Positions 35,441-42,996 of a stretch of DNA of 64,000 nt are shown here, piece by piece (within the stretch, counting starts at the first letter, position 1; each line of letters begins with the position of its first letter). The notes below the pieces were generated by a model. That model did not search any database, was not told the origin of the DNA, and saw only the letters and a list, made by a program, of their open reading frames with translations. Source of the stretch: Actinoplanes sp. TFC3 (lineage in GTDB: Bacteria > Actinomycetota > Actinomycetes > Mycobacteriales > Micromonosporaceae); contig NZ_LOJP01000001.1 of the NCBI RefSeq assembly GCF_001553785.1, forward strand, positions 343,287 through 407,286, given 5' to 3'. Made by a program: the position numbers and the translations under genes.

Positions 35441-37783
35441 TCAGGTGGGGAGGTGGGTGAGGACTGCGTCGAGCACGTTGACGGCGCGGTGTTTGTCGAG
35501 GGGGTTGTTGCCGTTTCCGCATTTCGGGGATTGGACGCAGGAGGGGCAGCCGGTTTCGCAGGTGCAGGTTGCGATGGCTTCGCGGGTGGCCGAGAGCCAG
35601 GCCGCTGCTGTGGCGTACGCGCGCTCTGCGAAGCCGGCGCCGCCGGGGTGCCCGTCGTACACGAAGACTGCTGGGCTCTCGGTGTCCTGGTGGTTGGCCG
35701 TTGAGAGGCCGCCGATGTCCCAGCGGTCGCAGGTGGCCATCAGCGGAAGCAAACCGATGGCGGCGTGCTCGGCGGCGTGCAGGGCGCCCGGTACGTCCGG
35801 CGCCTCGACCTTGGCTCGCAGCAGCGCTTCGGGCGTGATCGTGAACCAGACCGCCACCGTGCGAAGCTGCCGCGGCGGGAGGTCCAGCGGCCGGGTGTCG
35901 ATCACTTCGTTGGAGCCGATGCGGCGGCGCTGGTACGACACCACCTGGTTCGTCACGTCGACCTCGCCCAGGAACAGGCTCACCGGGCCGGCGTCCACGC
36001 GGTTCCGGATGGATACCACCGAGAGGTCCGTGACGTCGCGGGCGTGCGTTGACCAGTCCGGGTTGGCCGCGTGCACCAGCGCAACCGTGTCCTCCAGGTC
36101 GAGCTCGTCCACCACATAGGTCACGCCCTGGTGCAGATACACCGCGCCTGGGTGCAACATGGCGTGCGACGAGCCCTGGTCGACCGTGCCCAGCAGCCGC
36201 CCGGTGGCCGATTCCACCACCGCGACCGGGGCGCCGCCGGTGCCGCGCAGGTCAACCTCGGGGCGGCCGGTGTGCGTCCAGTACCAGCCCGACGGGCGTT
36301 TGCGCAGCGCTCCGGACGCGGCCAGCGCTTCGACCGCCTGGCGGGCCGGTTCACCGCCGAACAACTCCAGGTCGCCCGGCCGCAACGGTGCTTCGGCGGC
36401 GGCGCTGCACAGCTGGGGACCGAGGACATACGGGTTGGTGGGGTCGAGCACGGTGGCTTCCACGGGCCGGCCGAACACCGCCTCGGGATGATGGACCAGG
36501 TACGTGTCGAGCGGGTCGTCGCGGGCGATCAGCACGGCCAGCGCCTCACCACCGGCTCGGCCCGCCCGGCCCGCCTGCTGCCAGAGCGATGCCCGGGTGC
36601 CCGGGTAGCCGCAGATCAGCACCGCGTCCAGGCCCACCAGGTCCACCCCGAGTTCGAGGGCGTTGGTGGAGGCCAGCGCGAGCAGCTCGCCGGACAGCAG
36701 CGCACGCTCGATCGCCCGGCGGTCCTCCTTGAGGTAGCCCGCTCGGTACGCCGCGACGCGTTTGCCGAGCCCGGGCACCACCTCGTCCAGCGAGCGGTGG
36801 GTCATCGTGGCGACCACCTCGGCACCGCGGCGGGAGCGGACGAAGGCCAGCGTCCGGGTGCCCGCCACCACCGCGTCCGTCAGCAGATCGGCCGTCTCGG
36901 TGAGCGCCGAGCGCCGGGTCGGCGGCAGCTCGGGTTCCTCGCCGGGCAGCAGCGGCGGCTCCCACAACGCGAACGTCACCGCTCCGCGCGGCGAGGCGTC
37001 CTCGGTGACCGCGGTGACCGGCAACCCGGTCAGGCGGGCCGCGGCGTCGGCCGGATCCCCCGAGGTGGCCGAGGCGAGGACGAACGTGGGGTTGCCGCCG
37101 TACTGGGCCGCGAGCCGGCGCAGGCGTCGCAGCACGTGGGCCACGTGCGACCCGAAGACGCCACGGTAGGTGTGGCATTCGTCGATCACTACGTACGACA
37201 GGCGTCGCAGAAATATCGCCCACTTGGCGTGGGCCGGCAGCAGGGCGTGATGCAGCATGTCGGGGTTGGTGAGCACGAACCGCGAGTGCTGGCGGATCCA
37301 CTCGCGTTCCTCGCGCGGGGTGTCACCGTCGTAAGTGGCCGGCCGCACACCGCCGACGCCCAGACGTACCAGGGTCCGCAGTTGATCTGCCGCAAGCGCC
37401 TTGGTGGGGGAGAGATAGAGCACTGTCGCGCGCGGATCGTCCACGAGCCGGCTCAGCGCCGGCATCTGGTAGGCGAGCGACTTGCCCGACGCCGTGCCGG
37501 TGGCGATGACGACATGGTTGCCGGCGTGGGCGTGCCCGGCGGCGGTGGCTTGATGCTCCCAGGGCTCGAATCCGTACGCGTCGCGGAGGACCTGCGGAAC
37601 CCAGGGCGGCCAGGTCACCGTACGGCCGATGCGGGCTTCAATGCGTTCGATGTGGGTGACCGGGGACTCCTCCGGCGAGGACCGCCCGGCTCTTAACCGG
37701 TGCAGTAGTTCCGCTGGTCCGAGTGCCTCCAGTCCGCTGCGCGCGGCCGGAATGCCGGGAACAGTCGTGGTCACGTCCTGCAC
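35441..37783 (-). CDS. DEAD/DEAH-box helicase with C-terminal Zn-binding domain
   Basis: Superfamily 2 helicase of 780 residues. Motif I ATGTASGKSLAYQMP (about 94-108), motif II DECHTYRG (DECH box near 198), motif III SATS, and motif VI QQAGRAGR are visible. The C-terminal DUF1998-type domain holds the cysteine cluster CTCETGCPSCVQSPKCGNG (about 745-763). This is the helicase family that always lies beside actinomycete tad operons (Rv3649-like, MrfA/YprA relatives), probably acting in DNA repair. GTG 37783 is used; GTG 37774 is an alternative. Confidence 0.93.
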   Translation of the reverse strand: MQDVTTTVPGIPAARSGLEALGPAELLHRLRAGRSSPEESPVTHIERIEARIGRTVTWPPWVPQVLRDAYGFEPWEHQATAAGHAHAGNHVVIATGTASGKSLAYQMPALSRLVDDPRATVLYLSPTKALAADQLRTLVRLGVGGVRPATYDGDTPREEREWIRQHSRFVLTNPDMLHHALLPAHAKWAIFLRRLSYVVIDECHTYRGVFGSHVAHVLRRLRRLAAQYGGNPTFVLASATSGDPADAAARLTGLPVTAVTEDASPRGAVTFALWEPPLLPGEEPELPPTRRSALTETADLLTDAVVAGTRTLAFVRSRRGAEVVATMTHRSLDEVVPGLGKRVAAYRAGYLKEDRRAIERALLSGELLALASTNALELGVDLVGLDAVLICGYPGTRASLWQQAGRAGRAGGEALAVLIARDDPLDTYLVHHPEAVFGRPVEATVLDPTNPYVLGPQLCSAAAEAPLRPGDLELFGGEPARQAVEALAASGALRKRPSGWYWTHTGRPEVDLRGTGGAPVAVVESATGRLLGTVDQGSSHAMLHPGAVYLHQGVTYVVDELDLEDTVALVHAANPDWSTHARDVTDLSVVSIRNRVDAGPVSLFLGEVDVTNQVVSYQRRRIGSNEVIDTRPLDLPPRQLRTVAVWFTITPEALLRAKVEAPDVPGALHAAEHAAIGLLPLMATCDRWDIGGLSTANHQDTESPAVFVYDGHPGGAGFAERAYATAAAWLSATREAIATCTCETGCPSCVQSPKCGNGNNPLDKHRAVNVLDAVLTHLPT

Positions 37784-37903
37784 TCTGACACCGGTATGGC
37801 TCGAACCCCAAACGGGTAGGAGGCGGGGTGCGACGCGGCGGGCAGTGACGCGCGGTGGTTAGATTCGCTGGGGAGATCGCAGGCATGCCTGGGAGGAGGA
37901 CCG

Positions 37904-38266
37904 ATGGAGCTGTCGCTGACGACTCGGACCGTCGGCGAGCACACGGTGCTCGACGTGGGCGGTGAAGTCGACGTCTATACGGCGCCACGACTGCGGGAAC
38001 GACTTGTCGAGCTGGTCGACGGTGGTTCGCGTCATGTCGTGGTGGATCTGGCTCGCGTCGACTTCCTGGATTCCACGGGTCTCGGCGTGCTGGTCGGGGC
38101 GCTGAAGCGATTGCGCGCCGCGAGTGGCACGTTCGGGCTGGTCTGCGCCAAGGAGCCGCTGCTCAAGATTTTCCGGATCACCGCACTGGACCAGGTGTTC
38201 CCGATCTACCCCTCGATCGAAGCGGCCACCTCGACGTCGTCCGGCGACAACCCCCCGACGGCGTGA
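37904..38266 (+). CDS. bldG: BldG-type anti-sigma factor antagonist
   Basis: STAS protein of 120 residues, close to Streptomyces BldG in sequence and in neighbourhood (helicase upstream, anti-sigma and H+-pyrophosphatase downstream). The opening [28 protein letters not shown] and the phospho-site loop [18 protein letters not shown] are nearly those of BldG, with Ser57 as the likely phosphorylated residue. In Streptomyces BldG is needed for aerial growth and antibiotic production. GGGAGGAGG precedes ATG 37904. Its stop overlaps the partner gene. Confidence 0.92.
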   Translation: MELSLTTRTVGEHTVLDVGGEVDVYTAPRLRERLVELVDGGSRHVVVDLARVDFLDSTGLGVLVGALKRLRAASGTFGLVCAKEPLLKIFRITALDQVFPIYPSIEAATSTSSGDNPPTA

Positions 38267-38703
38267 TGGCCACGGTACGGCTGTCCTTCTCGCCGGCTCC
38301 CGTGCATGTCCGCACGGCCCGCCTGGTCGGCGTTGCGGTCGCTCGGCGCGCGGGGGTCGCCGAGGAGCTGCTGGACGAGGTTCGCCTGGCCATCGGCGAG
38401 GCTTGCACCCGCGCGGTCGCCCTGCACAACCAGTACCGCATCCCGGACCTGGTCATGGTGGAAATGTCCGACTCGGATTCGTACATGGTTCGCGTCATCG
38501 ATCGCGCGCCGATCGAGGCGAGCATCGGCCTGACCAAGTTGCCGCCCGACGAGCTGGCCGACGAGTCGCTCACCGACGAGGCGCTGACCACCGGCGTGGG
38601 TTTCGCGCTACTCGCCGGCTTCGTCGACGACCTGCAGGTCCGCCCGGTTGACGAGGGTGCCGGCACCGAGGTCAGGATGGTCTGGCCGGTCGGCCGCCGC
38701 TGA
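38266..38703 (+). CDS. Anti-sigma factor of the BldG pair (HATPase-like)
   Basis: RsbW-like protein of 145 residues, orthologous in position to S. coelicolor SCO3548. The GHKL fold is recognisable (LLDEVRLAIGEACTRAVALHNQY, TGVGFALLAGFVDDLQV), but the N-box Asn position is Arg and the G1 box reads DRAPIEA instead of DxGxG, so ATP binding or kinase activity is doubtful. ATG 38266 shares a base with the bldG stop; GTG 38263 is an alternative. The pair is followed by a terminator. Confidence 0.85.
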   Translation: MATVRLSFSPAPVHVRTARLVGVAVARRAGVAEELLDEVRLAIGEACTRAVALHNQYRIPDLVMVEMSDSDSYMVRVIDRAPIEASIGLTKLPPDELADESLTDEALTTGVGFALLAGFVDDLQVRPVDEGAGTEVRMVWPVGRR

Positions 38704-38719
38704 CGTAACCGTACTTCAC

Positions 38720-38751
38720 CAGGCCGTCGCCCCTCGGGCGGCGGCCTGTTT
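38720..38751 (+). terminator. Terminator of the bldG operon
   Basis: A 13-pair stem (CAGGCCGTCGCCC / GGGCGGCGGCCTG, one G-U pair) with a three-base loop and a following TTT lies 16 bases past the stop. Confidence 0.82.
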
Positions 38752-38874
38752 GCCGTTTGGCGCAAAGATCACGCCGCTGGGCGCAGCGCATGGGAAAAGT
38801 CGCCGGGAGCGCCGAAGCTTAGGGCCTTCGCCGGGCGATTGCCAACCGCTTACACAGCGAAGAACATCACCACG

Positions 38875-38891
38875 ATACGGCCTACCCGTAT
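38875..38891. promoter_or_regulatory. Palindrome upstream of hppA
   Basis: ATACGG-CCTAC-CCGTAT is a perfect six-base inverted repeat about 160 bases before the hppA start, in a 300-base leader (38752-39052) that otherwise shows no gene. Possible operator. Confidence 0.35.
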
Positions 38892-39052
38892 GTGACCATC
38901 ACCACGTTCGCCCATTACAGTACGTCGGTAATCAGCTACTGCTCCTGGGTTCCGCGGCCCGCGGGACCCGGTTTCGTCGTCTCCCCGCCCGCGGGGATGC
39001 ACCGGGCAGACTCGTCCGCTGCCCGGCGCGGTCGGTGTACAGGAGGACATTG

Positions 39053-41419
39053 ATGTCCGGAAGCTCCACAACCCTCGCCGCGGAGAGCGGCGGGGGGTCC
39101 TTGTCCAGTTCGAACGTCACGTTCATCATCGTGGCGATCGTGTTCGCGCTGGTAGCGCTCGCCTTTGCCGCCATCTTCGTGCAGTCGGTGCTCAAGGCCG
39201 GCCGGGGCACGACGAGCATGCAAGAGATCGCCGGAGCCGTGCAGGAGGGCGCTACGGCGTACCTCATCAGGCAGTTCCGGACGCTGGCGATCTTCGTCGT
39301 GATCGCCGTCATCCTGCTGTTCCTGCTGCCCGTGCACGGCGACAGCGACAACGAGACCGCTGTGAAGATCGGCCGGTCGCTGTTCTTCATCGTGGGCGCC
39401 CTGTTCAGCTCGTTCATCGGCGGGGCCGGCATGGCGCTGGCCACCCGGGCGAACCTGCGGGTGGCCGCGGCGGCCGGCGAGTCGGGCGGGCGGGAGAAGG
39501 CGATGGGCATCGCCTTCCGCACCGGCGGCGTGGTCGGCTTTCTCACCGTCGGCCTGGGGCTGTTCGGCGGCGCGCTGGTCGTGTTGATCTACCGCGGGGA
39601 CGCCCCGACGGTGCTGGAGGGCTTCGGCTTCGGGGCCGCGCTGCTCGCCATGTTCATGCGGGTCGGCGGCGGCATCTTCACCAAGGCCGCCGACGTCGGC
39701 GCCGACCTGGTGGGCAAGGTCGAGCAGGGCATCCCCGAGGACGACCCGCGCAACGCCGCCACCATCGCCGACAACGTGGGCGACAACGTCGGTGACTGCG
39801 CCGGCATGGCCGCCGACCTGTTCGAGTCGTATGCGGTCACGCTGGTCGCGGCGCTGATCCTCGGCCAGGCGGCGTTCGGCCAGGACGGGCTCATCTTCCC
39901 GCTGATCGTCTCCACTGTCGGCGTGGTCATCGCGATCGTCGGCGTGTTCATCACCCGGCTGCGCGCGTCCGACCGCAACGGACTGACCGCCATCAACCGC
40001 GCGTTCTACATCTCCGCGGTGCTGAGTGCGATCATTGTGGCGATCGTCAGCTTCATCTACCTGCCGGACTCCTTCGCCGGATTCAACGACACCTCGCTGG
40101 ACGCCGGAGTTGTCGCCAGCGGCCGCAATCCGCAGCTCGTTGCCATCGGCGCGGTGGTCATCGGCATCGTGCTGGCCGCCGCCATCCAGGCCCTGACCGG
40201 CTACTTCACCGAGGTCGAGCGGCGCCCTGTGCAGGACATCGGCAAGTCCTCGCAGACCGGCGCGGCCACCGTCGTGCTCGCCGGCATCAGCGTCGGCCTC
40301 GAGTCGGCCGTCTACTCCGCGTTGCTGATCGGCGCCGGTGTATACGGTGCGTTCCTGCTCGGCGGCTCGTCGATCACGCTGTCGCTGTTCGCCGTGGCGC
40401 TCGCCGGCACCGGCCTGCTGACCACCGTCGGCGTGATCGTGGCCATGGACACTTTCGGCCCGATCTCCGACAACGCGCAGGGCATCGCGGAGATGTCCGG
40501 CGAGGTCGACGAGCGGGGCGCGCAGATCCTCACCGAGCTCGACGCGGTCGGCAACACCACGAAGGCGATCACCAAGGGCATCGCGATCGCGACGGCGGTG
40601 CTCGCGGCCACGGCGCTGTTCGGTTCGTACACCAACACGTTGCAGTCCTCGCTTGCCGACGCCGGCATCTCCGCCGACCGGATCGGCGCCGAGGTGCTCG
40701 GGCTGCTCAACATCTCCAACCCGCGCAACCTGGTGGGCCTGCTGGTCGGTGCCGCTGTCGTGTTCCTCTTCTCCGGTCTGGCCATCAACGCGGTTTCCCG
40801 CTCGGCCGGCGCGGTCGTGATGGAGGTACGGCGGCAGTTCCGCGACTTCCCGGGCATCATGGACCGCACGCAGCGCCCCGAATACGGGCGAGTTGTGGAC
40901 ATCTGCACCCGTGACGCCCAGCGCGAACTGCTCACTCCGGGTCTGCTGGCCATCATGGCGCCCATCGCTGTCGGGTTCGGACTGGGCGCCGGGGCGCTGG
41001 CGTCGTACCTGGCCGGGGCGATCGGGGCGGGCACGCTGATGGCGGTGTTCCTGGCCAACTCCGGTGGGTCGTGGGACAACGCCAAGAAGCTGGTCGAGGA
41101 CGGCGCGTTCGGCGGCAAGGGCTCCGACGCGCACGCCGCCACGGTCATCGGTGACACCGTCGGCGATCCGTTCAAGGACACCGCCGGCCCGGCCATCAAC
41201 CCGCTGCTCAAGGTGATGAACCTGGTCTCGCTGCTGATTGCGCCGGCCGTGGTGGCGTGGAGCGTGGGCACCGACAAGAACACCGCGCTGCGGGTGAGCA
41301 TCGCGGTCGTGGCCGCGCTGATCATCGTGGCCGCTGTGGTGTGGAGCAAGCGCAAGCCGATCTCGATGGGCGACGAGGCACCGTCTCCGGCCTCGCCGTC
41401 GGAGCGGGTCAGCGCCTGA
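39053..41419 (+). CDS. hppA: Membrane-bound H+-translocating pyrophosphatase, K+-independent type
   Basis: Homodimeric membrane pyrophosphatase of 788 residues with about 16 helices that couples PPi hydrolysis to proton export. Signature loops are present: GGGIFTKAADVGADLVGKVE and the acidic DDPRNAATIADNVGDNVGDCAGM (around residues 215-265), and DTVGDPFKDTAGPAINPLLK near the C-terminus. The diagnostic site reads GNTTKAITKG: Lys and Thr where K+-dependent enzymes have Ala and Gly, which marks the K+-independent class. ATG 39053 follows AGGAGGA. Same place as SCO3547 after bldG. Confidence 0.96.
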   Translation: MSGSSTTLAAESGGGSLSSSNVTFIIVAIVFALVALAFAAIFVQSVLKAGRGTTSMQEIAGAVQEGATAYLIRQFRTLAIFVVIAVILLFLLPVHGDSDNETAVKIGRSLFFIVGALFSSFIGGAGMALATRANLRVAAAAGESGGREKAMGIAFRTGGVVGFLTVGLGLFGGALVVLIYRGDAPTVLEGFGFGAALLAMFMRVGGGIFTKAADVGADLVGKVEQGIPEDDPRNAATIADNVGDNVGDCAGMAADLFESYAVTLVAALILGQAAFGQDGLIFPLIVSTVGVVIAIVGVFITRLRASDRNGLTAINRAFYISAVLSAIIVAIVSFIYLPDSFAGFNDTSLDAGVVASGRNPQLVAIGAVVIGIVLAAAIQALTGYFTEVERRPVQDIGKSSQTGAATVVLAGISVGLESAVYSALLIGAGVYGAFLLGGSSITLSLFAVALAGTGLLTTVGVIVAMDTFGPISDNAQGIAEMSGEVDERGAQILTELDAVGNTTKAITKGIAIATAVLAATALFGSYTNTLQSSLADAGISADRIGAEVLGLLNISNPRNLVGLLVGAAVVFLFSGLAINAVSRSAGAVVMEVRRQFRDFPGIMDRTQRPEYGRVVDICTRDAQRELLTPGLLAIMAPIAVGFGLGAGALASYLAGAIGAGTLMAVFLANSGGSWDNAKKLVEDGAFGGKGSDAHAATVIGDTVGDPFKDTAGPAINPLLKVMNLVSLLIAPAVVAWSVGTDKNTALRVSIAVVAALIIVAAVVWSKRKPISMGDEAPSPASPSERVSA

Positions 41420-41433
41420 CCGGAAGCGGTCGC

Positions 41434-41465
41434 GGAGGGCACCCGGCGCTCGCCGGGTGCCCTCC
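41434..41465 (+). terminator. Terminator after hppA
   Basis: A 15-pair perfect stem (GGAGGGCACCCGGCG / CGCCGGGTGCCCTCC) with a tiny loop lies 15 bases past the hppA stop. No T run follows; stem strength suggests termination. Confidence 0.7.
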
Positions 41466-41493
41466 GCCGCGCGTTGGCCGTACGCTGCACATC

Positions 41494-42024
41494 ATGCGCA
41501 CGGCCCGCACGTTTTCCTTACTCCTCGTTTGCTCGCTCGTCGTGACGCTGGGTGCGTGTGCGAGCGGCCCGGCGCCGCGCGCGTGGGCCGCTACCGTGTG
41601 TCAGGTCCTGGCGCCGTGGCGCACCGAGATCGGCAACCTGACCACCCGCACCCAGCAGCAGATGAACGTGGCGACCACCCCCGGTCAGGCCAAGGAAAAC
41701 CTGATGCGGTTGTTCGGCGGGGCGCAGGACGCCAGCGAGAAGGCGCGCAAGGGCGTCGCGGACGCGGGCGTGCCCGACGTCGACGGCGGTAAGAAGGTGG
41801 CGGACGGCTTCACCACCTCGCTCAGCGCCATGCGTGACGCCTACGGCAAGGCCCGCTCGGGCATCGAAGCGCTCACCACCAGCCCGGCGAAGGACTTCTA
41901 CGCCAAGGTCGCCATGGTTGTGCAGACGCTTAACACCGAATACCAGGCCAGCGAGCTGGACACCAGTAACCTGTCGTCCGTGGAGCTCAAGGAGGCGTTC
42001 GACGAAGCCCCCGAGTGCCGCTGA
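41494..42024 (+). CDS. Putative helical lipoprotein
   Basis: A 176-residue lipoprotein. Signal peptide MRTARTFSLLLVCSLVVTLGAC ends in lipobox LGAC with Cys22. The mature part is helical, with heptad-like stretches (LTTRTQQQMNVATTPGQAKENLMRLF and AKVAMVVQTLNTEYQASEL) and cysteines near both ends. Function unknown, but the helix-bundle pattern recurs in actinomycete envelope lipoproteins. TACGCT seven bases before ATG 41494 suggests a leaderless promoter. Followed within three bases by the next gene. Confidence 0.75.
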   Translation: MRTARTFSLLLVCSLVVTLGACASGPAPRAWAATVCQVLAPWRTEIGNLTTRTQQQMNVATTPGQAKENLMRLFGGAQDASEKARKGVADAGVPDVDGGKKVADGFTTSLSAMRDAYGKARSGIEALTTSPAKDFYAKVAMVVQTLNTEYQASELDTSNLSSVELKEAFDEAPECR

Positions 42025-42026
42025 CC

Positions 42027-42797
42027 ATGGCGGAGCTCGGATGGCCTCTCATCCCGCGCGAGGTCCTGCCCGCGCCGGTTGAGCCGGTCCATCCACGCCG
42101 TCCCCGCACTGCCGTGCCCGCCCCTCCCGGCGGCAAGCAGTTGTCCGTTTTTGGCGTCGAAGCGGTCGACCCCTCCCTCGCCGATCTGGCCGGGCTGCTC
42201 GCCGGTCCCGGCCGGCTCGGACGAATGGGAGGAACCGGCCGGGTTTCCGTACGCGTGGATGCCGCGTGGCGGGTGCACGTGCTGGTTCAGGAGCTTGTCG
42301 GCCGGGGACTGGTGGTCAACTGGCACCCGATTCTGGAGAACCCGCCCGAGGAACGGGTGGCGGAACTCACGGCAGTACCCGTGGATCAGGAATCCGACGA
42401 AGATCCATCGACCCCTGCCGACCCGGCCGTGCGGGAAGCCGAGAGGACCGTCGCTTTCGAGGTACGGACGGCGTACAGCAGCAGGTTGAACGCCCTTGCC
42501 ACCGCCTGGCCGCCACCGTCCGGGAAGCTGTTTCTCAACGGCTCGCGGCTGCGCTTGTGGGTGGCCGCCGCCGGAACGCCTACCCGCCACGGGTACACCC
42601 TCGGTCTGGATCCCGACGCCTCGCTTGACAAGGCGGTCGATGCCGCGCTGACCCGGGTCGGGCTGGCGGGCACCGTTCAGCCCGCCCGGACGTACGAGAT
42701 CGCAGGTCGCAGGCGTCTCGCCCGGCTGGCGGAACTGGTCGGCGAACGCCCGGATGCGGCCCCGGCGAGGCTGTGGCCCGGCGGCGCGACTGCATGA
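42027..42797 (+). CDS. Conserved hypothetical protein
   Basis: A 256-residue soluble protein without recognised domain. A proline-rich N-terminus (EVLPAPVEPVHPRRP) leads to a segment with SVRVDAAWRVHVLVQELVGRGL and, after an acidic linker, a helical C-terminal half (SSRLNALATAWPPPSGKLFLNGSRLRLW, ALTRVGLAGTV). It lies between the lipoprotein and topA, a slot occupied by uncharacterised proteins in other actinomycetes. ATG 42027 is taken; GTG 42015 inside the previous gene is possible. Coding bias is normal. Confidence 0.65.
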   Translation: MAELGWPLIPREVLPAPVEPVHPRRPRTAVPAPPGGKQLSVFGVEAVDPSLADLAGLLAGPGRLGRMGGTGRVSVRVDAAWRVHVLVQELVGRGLVVNWHPILENPPEERVAELTAVPVDQESDEDPSTPADPAVREAERTVAFEVRTAYSSRLNALATAWPPPSGKLFLNGSRLRLWVAAAGTPTRHGYTLGLDPDASLDKAVDAALTRVGLAGTVQPARTYEIAGRRRLARLAELVGERPDAAPARLWPGGATA

Positions 42798-42996
42798 TCT
42801 TCCCCGATTGTGTGCGGCAAGGGGCTACGTTCCCGGTGTACGGTGACGCCGTCGGACGCGTGCGGTGGCCGGGCCGTTACCATCCGACTTCTTGACCTGC
42901 CCGGGGAATGGGAGCTCGTCCGGCGCGTTACGTTGAACGTCCGCGTGCCCGTCGTCCGCGACGGGCCGGGCGCATGAGTCGAAGTTTGGGAGTGCC

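Noticed and set aside
38936..41134. A 732-codon minus-strand frame opposite hppA
   Set aside because: Shadow of hppA; composition dominated by Asp, Gly, Arg and His with no family motif.
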